Assembly (NCBI GenBank): GCA_902765585.1
Contig: CACXAG010000008.1
Span: 2,004 to 59,268 of the forward strand
Source of the DNA: an uncultured Prevotellaceae bacterium
GTDB taxonomy: Bacteria > Bacteroidota > Bacteroidia > Bacteroidales > Bacteroidaceae
Length of the DNA stretch: 57,265 nucleotides
Direction: 5' to 3'
A model generated the notes under the pieces. That model was not told where the DNA came from. It was given only the letters and a program-made list of their open reading frames with translations, and did no database searches. A program made the translations under genes and the position numbers. Below are positions 24,757 to 32,765 of this stretch, piece by piece (the stretch's first letter is position 1; the number at the start of each line of letters is the position of its first letter).

Positions 24757-25953
24757 ATGGCACAATTATCTGACCGATTGCAACGTCTGGCGCCCTCTGC
24801 GACGCTGGCTATGTCACAGAAGAGTTCCGAAATGAAGGCACAGGGTATCGACGTCATCAACATGAGCGTCGGCGAACCTGACTTCAACACCCCCGACCAT
24901 ATCAAACAGGCCGCCAAACTGGCCATTGACGAGAACTATTCACGCTATTCGCCCGTCCCCGGCTACCCCGACCTGCGCCAGGCTATCGCCCGCAAGTTGG
25001 AGCGCGAAAACCAGTTGCACTACTCACCAGCTGAAATCCTGGTGTCGAACGGCGCCAAGCAGAGCGTCTGCAACACCGTCATGGCACTCATCAACCCCGG
25101 CGACGAGGTCATCATCCCTGCACCCTACTGGGTGAGCTACCCGCAGATGGTGCTGCTGGCAGGCGGCAACCCCGTCATCGTGGAGGCCGGTTTCGAGCAG
25201 AACTTCAAGATGACACCCGAACAGTTAGAGGCTGCCATCACACCGAAGACTCGCCTGCTCATCCTCTGCTCGCCCAGCAACCCGACGGGCAGCGTCTACA
25301 ACAAGGCAGAACTGGAGGCACTGGCCAAGGTCATCCTCAGCCACGACGACCTCTTCGTACTGGCAGACGAGATATACGAACACATCAACTACGTGGGCAA
25401 GCACGAGTCGATAGCCCAGTTCCCGGGCATGAAGGAGCGCTCCATCATCGTCAACGGCGTCAGCAAGGCCTACGCCATGACGGGCTGGCGCATCGGATAT
25501 ATCGCAGCACCGGAGTGGATTGTCAAGGGCTGCAACAAACTGCAGGGACAGTACACCAGCGGCCCGTGCTCGGTCAGCCAGAAGGCGGCAGAGTTTGCCT
25601 ACACCAGCAGCCAAGAGTGCGTTGAGGAGATGCGCAAGGCCTTTGAGCGCCGCCGCGACCTCATCGTCAAGCTGGCCAAGGACATCCCCGGACTGGAGGT
25701 CAACGTGCCCGAGGGCGCCTTCTACCTCTTCCCCAAGTGCAGCAGCTTCTTCGGCAAGAAGACGCCCGATGGCAAAACCATCGGAAACTCGACCGATTTC
25801 GCCATGTACCTGCTGGAGAAAGCACACGTGGCAAGTGTGGGCGGCGATGCCTTCGGAGACCCCGATTGCTTCCGCATGAGCTATGCCACAAGTGACGAAA
25901 ATATTGTGGAAGCAATGCGCCGTATCAAGGACGCATTGGCCGTTTTACAATAA
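24757..25953 (+). CDS. Aspartate aminotransferase-like PLP enzyme (class I)
   Basis: A 398-residue fold-type I aminotransferase, probably exchanging amino groups between aspartate/glutamate and oxaloacetate/2-oxoglutarate. Marks include INMSVGEPDFNTPDHIK near residue 30, SNGAKQSVCNTVMALINPGDEVIIPAPYWVSYP near 92-125, LLILCSPSNPTGSVYN, VLADEIYEHI and the PLP lysine in VNGVSKAYAMTGWRIGY. This is the Igamma-like group of AspC. It is monocistronic, with its own promoter. Confidence 0.93.
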   Translation: MAQLSDRLQRLAPSATLAMSQKSSEMKAQGIDVINMSVGEPDFNTPDHIKQAAKLAIDENYSRYSPVPGYPDLRQAIARKLERENQLHYSPAEILVSNGAKQSVCNTVMALINPGDEVIIPAPYWVSYPQMVLLAGGNPVIVEAGFEQNFKMTPEQLEAAITPKTRLLILCSPSNPTGSVYNKAELEALAKVILSHDDLFVLADEIYEHINYVGKHESIAQFPGMKERSIIVNGVSKAYAMTGWRIGYIAAPEWIVKGCNKLQGQYTSGPCSVSQKAAEFAYTSSQECVEEMRKAFERRRDLIVKLAKDIPGLEVNVPEGAFYLFPKCSSFFGKKTPDGKTIGNSTDFAMYLLEKAHVASVGGDAFGDPDCFRMSYATSDENIVEAMRRIKDALAVLQ

Positions 25954-26012
25954 AAATTGAGAAATATCAAGTTAAAAACTCTTAATTTGGCAAAAAGTAC
26001 GCCTTTATTTGT

Positions 26013-26020
26013 TATCTTTG
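26013..26020 (+). promoter_or_regulatory. -7 element TATCTTTG for the TonB-system operon
   Basis: TATCTTTG lies 70 nt before the ATG at 26091. TTTG at 25986-25989 is a possible upstream box with 23-nt spacing. Confidence 0.6.
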
Positions 26021-26090
26021 CCGAACATACGACTGAAACAAACAATACAAACCAAATTCATTTAATAACTAAAAAATTTAAAAAAACATT

Positions 26091-26829
26091 ATGGCAACAA
26101 CAACAAAGGCTGCAGCCCCAGCCAAAAAGTCGGGCTTCCAGGGAATGAAAGCTGCATGGATTATCCTCGTAATTTGTGCTTGCTTAGGTTATGGTGTATG
26201 GTATTTCGTAATGGGTGACCCCGACAACTTCATCGGCGGCGACCGCAGCGGACACCCCGCCAACCTGCTGGGTACTGTGTATAAGGGAGGTTTCGTGGTA
26301 GGTCTGATCCTCACCCTGCTGTTCACCGTTATCTGCCTGGGCTTCGAGCGTTTCTTCGCTATCCGCACTGCTTCTGGTAAGATGAACCTCGCTAAGTTCA
26401 CCTCTCAGGTGAAGGAAGCTATCCGCGCCCAGAAGTTTGACGAGGCACGTGCTCTCTGCAACAAGATGCAGGGTTCGGTTGCCAACGTTGTGATGGCTTC
26501 TATCAACATGTATCAGACCGTTGAGGGTGACAGCACGCTGAAGAAGGCTGCTAAGGTGGCTAAGATCCAGCAGGCTCACGAGGAGGCTACCCAGCTGGAG
26601 ATGCCTACTCTGCAGATGAACATGCCTATGGTTGCAACCATCGTATCTCTGGGTACCCTGACCGCTCTGTTCGGTACTGTGCTCGGTATGATCGGATCGT
26701 TCCAGGCTCTGTCTGCTGGTGGTGGTTTACAACTTCTTCTCTAACAAGATCGACAAGCTGACCTACGCCCTCGACGAGATTGGTTTCACCATCGCTGCTA
26801 CATACGATTCTAACCACAACGAGGCTTAA
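26091..26829 (+). pseudogene. exbB: exbB (MotA/TolQ/ExbB channel) with internal deletion and frameshift
   Basis: Proton channel subunit that energises TonB. The first frame runs 217 residues: an Ala/Lys-rich start, membrane segment AAWIILVICACLGYGVWYFV, KGGFVVGLILTLLFTVICLGFERFF, and MNMPMVATIVSLGTLTALFGTVLGMIGSFQALSAGGG, the ExbB signature. It then runs into GLQLLL and a stop at 26742. The expected C-terminus resumes in the +1 frame at about 26725: VYNFFSNKIDKLTYALDEIGFT to ASNHNEA-like end and TAA at 26827-26829. Roughly 25-30 codons that normally lie between SAGGG and VVVYN are missing, and the net loss is 2 modulo 3. The junction sits on a GGTGGTGGTT microrepeat. As given, the last transmembrane helix and the tail are lost. 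Confidence 0.85.
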
Positions 26830-26868
26830 TTTTTAGTTCCATTTAAAACTCTCTAAATCAGTTTTAGT

Positions 26869-27478
26869 ATGGCTAAAATTAAGATACAGAAAAAAGACAT
26901 CTGGATTGACATGACCCCTATGTCAGACGTGATGACGCTGCTTCTGTGCTTCTTTATGTTGACATCAACATTCTTGACGCCCCATTCAAGTCAACGCGCC
27001 TAACTCGGTGTCAGAGGTAAAGATTCCGGAAAATGATGTCTTGAACATTCTGGTCAGCCCAGAAGGCAAGATATTCCTCGGTACGGAAAACAAGAACTAC
27101 ATGAAGGCCATGATGGAAACGATGACTGACAAGTTCAACGTTTCGCTGAATGCCACCCAGCAGAAGCACTTCCTGGAAGATGCTATGGCTGGCGCCCCCA
27201 TGTCGAAGCTTGCTGCTTACCTCAGCCTTGAGCCCGAGAAGATGGCCGAGGCCATTCAGAGTCTGGGAATCCCCACCGATAGTATCGATGGAGGAAAGAG
27301 CGAATTCCAGGAGTGGGTGAAAGCCGCCCGCGAGGTGAACCCCGACATCCGTCTGGCCATCAAGTGCGACTCCAAGACCCCGTACAAGATGGTGAAGGCC
27401 ATGATGTCAGAACTCCAGGACATGAACGAGAACCGTTATCAGTTGATTACTAATCTTAAAACTGCATCGGAGGAATAA
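26869..27478 (+). pseudogene. exbD: exbD (first copy), frameshifted near residue 37
   Basis: Biopolymer transporter ExbD, partner of ExbB and TonB. From the ATG at 26869 the protein reads MAKIKIQKKDIWIDMTPMSD then VMTLLLCFFMLTSTFL, the cytosolic start and single membrane helix with the conserved Asp. It then goes out of frame and stops at 27001-27003. The periplasmic domain continues in the +1 frame (VNAPNSVSEVKIPENDVLNILVSPEGKIFLG onward to KTASEE, stop at 27476-27478). By comparison with the family about four codons belong between FL and I-Q-V, where only 7 nt are present, so about 5 nt are lost. A GTG at 27008 could restart translation but would give no membrane anchor. Confidence 0.83.
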
Positions 27479-27481
27479 AAT

Positions 27482-28132
27482 ATGGCAAAAAAGAATCTAT
27501 CCAAGCAGAAGAAAATGGATACCCGCGTGAACTTCACGCCAATGGTAGACATGATGATGCTGTTGATCACGTTCTTCATGCTGTGTACGACTCTGGCAAA
27601 GCCCCAGGCTATGCAGTTGACGATGCCCAGTAACGACCAGAACGTGGACGAAAACGACAAATCGGTAACGAAAGCCTCTCATACCATCACTCTCTATTTA
27701 GGTGCTGACGATAAGGTTTGGTACATTGCCGGACTGCCCAACTATGAAGACCCCTCATGCGTCAAGCCGACGACATACGGAGCCAAGGGTATCCGCGACG
27801 TCCTCATCAACCACACCACAGAGGAAGGTGTAAACCCGATTGCAAAGATCATGGTGGCCAAGAAAGAACTGGATGCCAAGAAGACTGCCTACAACAGTAA
27901 GATGACTGACGAGCAGTATCAGGCTGAGCTTTCGAAGCTGAAGAAGGGTCAGTTGCCCAACGGCGAGACAGTGCCAACAATGACTGTCATCATTCGCCCG
28001 CTGGACACCGCTACCTACGAGAACATGATTGCAGCACTCGACGAGATGCTTATTTGCAGTGTTGATAAGTATGTCATTGACAAAATCAATCCTGAGGATC
28101 AGGAACTGATTGAAAAGGCTGGTGTCAAGTAA
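27482..28132 (+). CDS. exbD: Biopolymer transporter ExbD (second copy)
   Basis: A 216-residue intact ExbD. The basic N-terminus KKNLSKQKKMDTRVNFTPMVDMMMLLITFFMLCTTLAK contains the helix with the functional Asp (MVDMM). It is followed by a periplasmic domain longer than enterobacterial ExbD. It starts 3 nt after the frameshifted copy and is followed 33 nt later by tonB. Two ExbD paralogues in one operon are normal for Bacteroidetes. Confidence 0.93.
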   Translation: MAKKNLSKQKKMDTRVNFTPMVDMMMLLITFFMLCTTLAKPQAMQLTMPSNDQNVDENDKSVTKASHTITLYLGADDKVWYIAGLPNYEDPSCVKPTTYGAKGIRDVLINHTTEEGVNPIAKIMVAKKELDAKKTAYNSKMTDEQYQAELSKLKKGQLPNGETVPTMTVIIRPLDTATYENMIAALDEMLICSVDKYVIDKINPEDQELIEKAGVK

Positions 28133-28165
28133 GTCAATGTCTCACAATTAAAGAAGAAAAGAACT

Positions 28166-28996
28166 ATGGCAAAAATAGATCTTATAGACAATGGCTGGGT
28201 AGACCTCGTATTTGAGGGCAAGAACCAGGCCTATGGAGCTTATCAACTGCGCAAGGACACTGGCAAACGTAACGTCATGGCACTGCTCGTGATGTTTGCC
28301 ATTGGAGTAGCTATCGCTGCCATCGTAGCCATTAAGGGTGTCGTGGAGAACGCCATGAAATCGGACGTTGCCATCGAAGCCGACGTGGAGCTGGCAAAGC
28401 TGGCTGAGAAGAAGGAAGCGAAGGTTGAGAAGAAAGAAGAACCGAAAGTTGACAAAATTGAAGTGGAGAGGGTGAAGAGTTCGGTGAAGTTCGTACCCCC
28501 TGTGATTAAGAAGGACGACGAGGTTAAACCCGAGGACGAGCTGAAGTCACAGGAAGAGCTGAACCAGACCAACACCGCCATCGGTGCCTTTGACGTGAAG
28601 GGTAACGACGAGGCTGCAGGCGAAGTGCTGAAGGCCAAGGAAGTCATTGCCCAGCCCGAGCCCCCGAAGGAAGAAGAGACCAAGGTGTTCGACGTTGTTG
28701 AGCAGATGCCTTCATTCCCCGGTGGTCAGAGCGCCCTGCTGCAGTACCTGAGCAGCAACATCAAGTACCCGGTAGTAGCCGAGGAAAATGGTGTCCAGGG
28801 TCGTGTCATCGTAACCTTCGTGGTTGAGAAGGATGGTTCAATTACCGACGTTAAGGTCGTGAAATCCGTTGACCCGTCACTCGACAAGGAGGCCCAGCGC
28901 GTGGTGAAGAGCATGCCGAAGTGGATTCCCGGTAAGCAGAATGGTGCTGCCGTCCGTGTGAAGTACACCGTGCCTGTAACCTTCCGTCTCCAATAA
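28166..28996 (+). CDS. tonB: Energy transducer TonB
   Basis: A 276-residue protein that spans from inner membrane to outer-membrane receptors. The N-terminus DNGWVDLVFEGKNQAYGAYQLRK is the Bacteroidetes TonB start. The membrane helix is NVMALLVMFAIGVAIAAIVAIK. A Lys/Glu/Pro/Val linker occupies about 70-180, and the C-terminal domain reads FPGGQSALLQYLSSNIKYP, GRVIVTFVVEKDGSITDVKVV and MPKWIPGKQNGAAVRVKYTVPVTFRL, all classic. Confidence 0.96.
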   Translation: MAKIDLIDNGWVDLVFEGKNQAYGAYQLRKDTGKRNVMALLVMFAIGVAIAAIVAIKGVVENAMKSDVAIEADVELAKLAEKKEAKVEKKEEPKVDKIEVERVKSSVKFVPPVIKKDDEVKPEDELKSQEELNQTNTAIGAFDVKGNDEAAGEVLKAKEVIAQPEPPKEEETKVFDVVEQMPSFPGGQSALLQYLSSNIKYPVVAEENGVQGRVIVTFVVEKDGSITDVKVVKSVDPSLDKEAQRVVKSMPKWIPGKQNGAAVRVKYTVPVTFRLQ

Positions 28997-29006
28997 TTGA
29001 TTCAAC

Positions 29007-29975
29007 ATGAATAGAAACGCATCCAAATACATCATTGGATTAACACTCATTTTAGGCTTGTTCTCCGCTTGTGGGAACAAGCCTAAAAATACAAAAGCAG
29101 AGCAGGAGTACCAACGCGCTGCTCGCTACTTCATGGCTGACGAAAGTTTCAGCCCTATCCTCAACGAGGCACTCGAGGTATTCCGTTACAACAACGTCCT
29201 CGACACCTTGGAAGCCCAGTACACCAACGAGCAGGACGCCGTCAAGAAACTGATGGCACTCGAGACGTGGCTGGTCTTTACCTCACGCGACCTGACGGCA
29301 AAGGAACGCCAGAACCTGCAGGACCGCAAATATCTGCCACGAACCATACCCATTGCCTACGATGGTCTGGCACTCATCGTCAACAACGACAATCCCGACA
29401 CCTGTATTACCGTCAAGGACTTCAAGCGCATCCTGCGTGGAGAAATCTCAGAGTGGAAGGATCTGTACCCCCAGTCACGCCTGGGAAGCATCGACGTCGT
29501 CTTCGACAACCCCTTGTCCAGCACCGTTCGCTGGTGCGTAGACTCACTGCTGTCAGGACAGGAGTTCAAGGCGCCTAACATCGGAGCCGTGAAAACCAGC
29601 GCCGCCGTCATCGACTATGTGGAGAACCACAAGAATGCCATTGGCATCATCGGTTCCAACTGGCTCAACGACAAGCGCGACACGACAAACGTCACCTTTA
29701 AGAAGAATATAACAGTCATGGGCGTCAGCCGTCTCGACTCAGCAACACGAGCCAACAGCTGGAAGCCCTACCAATATTATATATATAACGGCAACTATCC
29801 ACTTATCCGCACCATCTATGCCCTGCTCAACGAGCCGCGCAGCGGACTACCCTCAGGATTTGCCCACTTCTGCCGACTGCCCAAGGGACAGCTCATCATC
29901 CAGAAATCGGGACTGCTGCCCATTCAGGCTGCTACGAACGTGCGGGAAGTCATCGTCAATTACAATACGGACTAA
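29007..29975 (+). CDS. PstS-like phosphate-binding lipoprotein
   Basis: A 322-residue lipoprotein; the signal ends at the lipobox LFSAC-GNKPKN. The mature part shows RTIPIAYDGLALIVNNDNPDTCITVKDFKRILRGEISEWKDL, DNPLSSTVRWCVDSLL and AIGIIGSNWLND, matching PBP-like domains of the PstS family. No Pst permease genes are nearby. The gene sits in the TonB operon, so whether it binds phosphate for an ABC transporter or serves TonB transport is open. A 14-bp perfect inverted repeat lies in its signal-peptide codons. Confidence 0.85.
   Translation: MNRNASKYIIGLTLILGLFSACGNKPKNTKAEQEYQRAARYFMADESFSPILNEALEVFRYNNVLDTLEAQYTNEQDAVKKLMALETWLVFTSRDLTAKERQNLQDRKYLPRTIPIAYDGLALIVNNDNPDTCITVKDFKRILRGEISEWKDLYPQSRLGSIDVVFDNPLSSTVRWCVDSLLSGQEFKAPNIGAVKTSAAVIDYVENHKNAIGIIGSNWLNDKRDTTNVTFKKNITVMGVSRLDSATRANSWKPYQYYIYNGNYPLIRTIYALLNEPRSGLPSGFAHFCRLPKGQLIIQKSGLLPIQAATNVREVIVNYNTD
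29050..29088 (+). repeat. 14-bp perfect inverted repeat inside a coding region
   Basis: TTTTAGGCTTGTTC (29050-29063) is exactly complementary to 29075-29088 with an 11-nt loop. It spans the signal peptide and lipobox codons of the PstS-like gene. Confidence 0.85.
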
Positions 29976-30028
29976 ACCTTATGACGATTCCAACGTCAAA
30001 GAAGTGAATTGTGAAGAAGAATCGAAGT

Positions 30029-30056
30029 AACGAAATAACGTTATAACGAAATAACG
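30029..30056 (+). repeat. Direct repeat AACGAAATAACG x2 before the TPR gene
   Basis: Two identical 12-nt copies at 30029-30040 and 30045-30056 (period 16), followed by AT/GA-rich sequence up to the ATG at 30101. Confidence 0.75.
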
Positions 30057-30100
30057 AGAGAGAACAAGAACAAGAGTATTAACGAAATTATTTCAGAGTT

Positions 30101-31534
30101 ATGAAAGCAATCAAATATTTATTCATTGCAGCGCTGACCGCAGGTTTCAGCACTGCCGCCATGGCTCAGGAAGCCACTGGCACGAAGGCTGACGTAGATG
30201 CCGTCAAGAAAATCATTAGTAGTAAACCCGCCGATCTGGACAAGCAGATGAAGTCTTTCTACAAGGCTAACAAGAAGAATGCCGAGATTCTGGTAGCATT
30301 CGGTCGTGAGTTCCTGGCTGTCAAGGACACTGCCAACGCCAAGACCTATGCCAACTATGCACTCGCTGCTTCCAAGCACAAGTGTGCTCCCGCATTCCTG
30401 CTGTTAGGTGACATCGAGGCCATCGGTGACAATGGCGGACAGGCTGCTGCTATGTACGAGCAGGCCATCTACGTGGATCCCAAGAATCCTGATGCTTACT
30501 ACAAGTATGCCAACGTGTACCGCAAGATCAGCCCCGCTGGTGCTGTAGCCAAACTCAACGAACTGCGCCAGCAGCGTCCTGACGTTGCCGTTGATGCCCT
30601 GGCTGGACGTATCTATTACATGTCTAACGAGTTTGACAAGGCTCTCGAAGCATATAACAAGGCTGACAAGAACCAGATGGAAGAGCGCGACCTGAGCGAC
30701 TATGCCATGTCGGCCTTCTTCAAACAGCAGTACGAAAAGGCACTGGAAGTAGCTAAGTTCGGCCTCAGCAAGAATCCTCGTCATGCAGCCTTCAACCGTC
30801 TGGCTTTCTTCAACAGCACTGAGCTGAAGAAGTTTGACGATGCCCTGATGTATGCTGACGCCCTGTTCAATAAGTCTGACTCGGCTAAGTTCTCGTACTA
30901 CGACTATACGTACTATGGCAATGCCCTCATCGGTGCCAAGCAGCCCCAGAAGGCTATTGAAATGTACGAGTTGGCCCTGAAGCAGGAGGACATGGACAAC
31001 AAGGCCAAGCGCGCCGGTGTGGTGAAGCAGCTCTCTGACGCCTACCGTGACATGGAGGACTTCCCCAATGCCATTAAGCACTACAAGGACTATCTGGCCA
31101 GCATGGAAAAACCGACTGCCAACGACCTCGCTGCCCTCGCAGGTCTGCACATGCAGCATGGTGCTATACTGAATGCCGACGCTCAGGCCGAGGCCTTCAA
31201 GATGGCTGACGAGACCTATGCTGACCTGGCACAGAAGTATGAGAATGCCGTCGAGTATGCTACCTTCATGCGAGCCCGTGTCAATGGTCAGATGGATCCT
31301 GACCAGTCGAAGGGACTTGCCAAGCCGTTCTATGAGAAGCTGGTAGAACTCATTGGTCCGAAGACCGACCTCGACAACACAGAGCGTGCACGTCTCATTG
31401 AGAGCTATCGTTACCTCATCTCCTACTACTTCGTACAGAAGGACGACAAGGTCACGGGTAAGCAGTATGCTGAGAAGCTGCTTAGCATCGATCCCGAGAA
31501 CGAGATTGCCAAGCAGGTGTTAGGCACCAAGTAA
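30101..31534 (+). CDS. Exported tetratricopeptide repeat protein
   Basis: A 477-residue periplasmic or membrane-associated protein. The signal peptide MKAIKYLFIAALTAGFSTAAMAQ precedes at least six to seven TPR-like helix pairs, e.g. KNAEILVAFGREFLAVKDTANAKTYANYA, GGQAAAMYEQAIYVDPKNPDAYYKYANVY, EFDKALEAYNKA, QPQKAIEMYELALKQED, KRAGVVKQLSDAYRDMEDFPNAIKHYKDYL and GKQYAEKLLSIDPENEIAKQVL. It likely scaffolds partners of the TonB module upstream, judging only from its constant position. It is followed by a strong terminator. Confidence 0.88.
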   Translation: MKAIKYLFIAALTAGFSTAAMAQEATGTKADVDAVKKIISSKPADLDKQMKSFYKANKKNAEILVAFGREFLAVKDTANAKTYANYALAASKHKCAPAFLLLGDIEAIGDNGGQAAAMYEQAIYVDPKNPDAYYKYANVYRKISPAGAVAKLNELRQQRPDVAVDALAGRIYYMSNEFDKALEAYNKADKNQMEERDLSDYAMSAFFKQQYEKALEVAKFGLSKNPRHAAFNRLAFFNSTELKKFDDALMYADALFNKSDSAKFSYYDYTYYGNALIGAKQPQKAIEMYELALKQEDMDNKAKRAGVVKQLSDAYRDMEDFPNAIKHYKDYLASMEKPTANDLAALAGLHMQHGAILNADAQAEAFKMADETYADLAQKYENAVEYATFMRARVNGQMDPDQSKGLAKPFYEKLVELIGPKTDLDNTERARLIESYRYLISYYFVQKDDKVTGKQYAEKLLSIDPENEIAKQVLGTK

Positions 31535-31544
31535 GCAAACAACA

Positions 31545-31575
31545 GAATGGAGGGCAGCAGTCCTCCATTCTATTT
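31545..31575 (+). terminator. Hairpin after the TPR gene
   Basis: GAATGGAGG (31545-31553) pairs with CCTCCATTC (31562-31570), followed by TATTTAT. Confidence 0.75.
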
Positions 31576-31587
31576 ATACACGATAAA

Positions 31588-31626
31588 AAAAAGTAGGCTG
31601 TCTTTGCAGACAGCCCATTTTTTTTA
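31588..31626. terminator. Bidirectional intrinsic terminator between TPR gene and ferredoxin
   Basis: GGCTGTC (31597-31603) pairs with GACAGCC (31609-31615). It is flanked by an A-run on the left and a T-run on the right, so it can end transcripts from both strands. Confidence 0.85.
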
Positions 31627-31654
31627 GTTTACATTCTAACCTGTTGGTTATTCC

Positions 31655-31822
31655 TTAGGGAAGGCTGATAGCCTCTGACGGACAAACGTCAGCGCATGTG
31701 CCGCACTCTGTGCAAACATCGGGGTTGATAGAATACTTGTCGCCCTCAGAGATAGCTCCAGCGGGGCACTCATCGATACAGGTACCGCATGCGATGCAGT
31801 CGTCACCAATTACGTATGCCAT
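31655..31822 (-). CDS. 2[4Fe-4S] ferredoxin, 55 residues
   Basis: A small cytosolic electron carrier. The minus strand from the ATG at 31822 encodes 55 residues beginning MAYVIGDDCIACGTCIDECP. A second cluster motif is CTECGTCADVCP, so two CxxCxxCxxxCP motifs bind two [4Fe-4S] clusters. It would serve pyruvate:ferredoxin oxidoreductase, hydrogenase or Rnf-type partners in an anaerobe. The length is exactly that of clostridial-type ferredoxins. A TACCTTTG element lies at 31875-31882 on the minus strand, and the bidirectional terminator follows the stop. Confidence 0.97.
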   Translation of the reverse strand: MAYVIGDDCIACGTCIDECPAGAISEGDKYSINPDVCTECGTCADVCPSEAISLP

Positions 31823-31874
31823 AATTACTATTAAAAATTAAATTGTTTAACTTAAATACTTACTAAATGTGATG

Positions 31875-31882
31875 CAAAGGTA
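31875..31882 (-). promoter_or_regulatory. -7 element TACCTTTG for the ferredoxin gene
   Basis: It matches TAnnTTTG on the minus strand, 52 nt upstream of the ATG at 31822. Confidence 0.65.
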
Positions 31883-31988
31883 AGCAAAAAATCCATCAAT
31901 ACCTAATATAGGGTATGTTTTTTACCAACATTATGTTAATTTATACGCTATCGAAATAATATTTACCCGATAAGCTGCGTTATAAGAT

Positions 31989-32744
31989 ATGAATATGAAA
32001 CGATTTGTCATTGTCATTATCATCATCTGTGCCTGGGTGCTTTCCATACAGGCACAAAACGATCGGCGTGTGCAGCACAAGCCTTATATCGACCTGAGAC
32101 CGATGCACTTCGGCATCCATGTGGGGTTACACCTGCAGGATGTGGAGTTTGAGAATGTAGGCCCTCAAATCATCACCGACGAAGAAGGAAACGTACACGA
32201 AGAGCTCATCCTCTGCGATGCAGACAAGTGGAACCCGGGATTCTCTGTGGGCGTGCTCGCTGAGATGCGCCTAAGCGACAATTTCTCGCTGCGTATCGCG
32301 CCAACCATGCACTTTGGCGCCAAGCACCTGACATTTCTCAACACCAAGTCTATTGACGAGCGGGGAGAACCACTGCGACAGATTCAAGACCTCAAGAACA
32401 CCTACGTCTCACTGCCCATCGACTTGAAGTTTGCTGCGCCCCGCTGGAACAACCACCGTCCCTACATCATTGCCGGTATCAACCCCATGGTGAACCTGAC
32501 GGGGGGCGATCAAGACATCATACGACTAAAACGCTATAGTACGATGATGGAAATTGGCATGGGTTGTGACTTCTACCTGCCATTCTTCAAACTGATACCC
32601 GAACTGAAGTTCTGCTTTGGCTTGAGCGACGTGCTGGACCACAACCATATCAATGAACTGCGCGATGCTAACCTCAAGGCTTATGCCGGTTCGGTCAGCA
32701 ACGCGCAATCCAAGATGATAGTCCTGACGTTCTATTTCGAATAA
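31989..32744 (+). CDS. porT: PorT, type IX secretion-associated outer-membrane protein
   Basis: A 251-residue exported barrel protein. The signal peptide runs to SIQAQN. The mature N-terminus HKPYIDLRPMHFGIHVGLHLQDVEFENVG closely fits PorT/SprT, a protein required for type IX secretion in Porphyromonas and Flavobacterium. Further strands include FSLRIAPTMHFGAKHLTF and SLPIDLKFAAPRWNNHRPYIIAGINPMVNL. It ends in a terminal aromatic strand (VLTFYFE). No other por genes are in the window apart from the gldH-like lipoprotein. Confidence 0.85.
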   Translation: MNMKRFVIVIIIICAWVLSIQAQNDRRVQHKPYIDLRPMHFGIHVGLHLQDVEFENVGPQIITDEEGNVHEELILCDADKWNPGFSVGVLAEMRLSDNFSLRIAPTMHFGAKHLTFLNTKSIDERGEPLRQIQDLKNTYVSLPIDLKFAAPRWNNHRPYIIAGINPMVNLTGGDQDIIRLKRYSTMMEIGMGCDFYLPFFKLIPELKFCFGLSDVLDHNHINELRDANLKAYAGSVSNAQSKMIVLTFYFE

Positions 32745-32761
32745 GCGGAAATAGAGCTTAT
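32741..32761. terminator. Short hairpin between convergent genes
   Basis: ATAAGC (32741-32746, including the porT stop) pairs with GCTTAT (32756-32761). There is no strong T-run, so this is weak. Confidence 0.35.
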
Positions 32762-32765
32762 CACA

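Noticed and set aside
27008..27478. An independent short ExbD-like gene starting at GTG 27008
   Set aside because: It lacks the membrane helix, and the missing part is found just upstream in another frame, so a frameshifted single gene is the better explanation.
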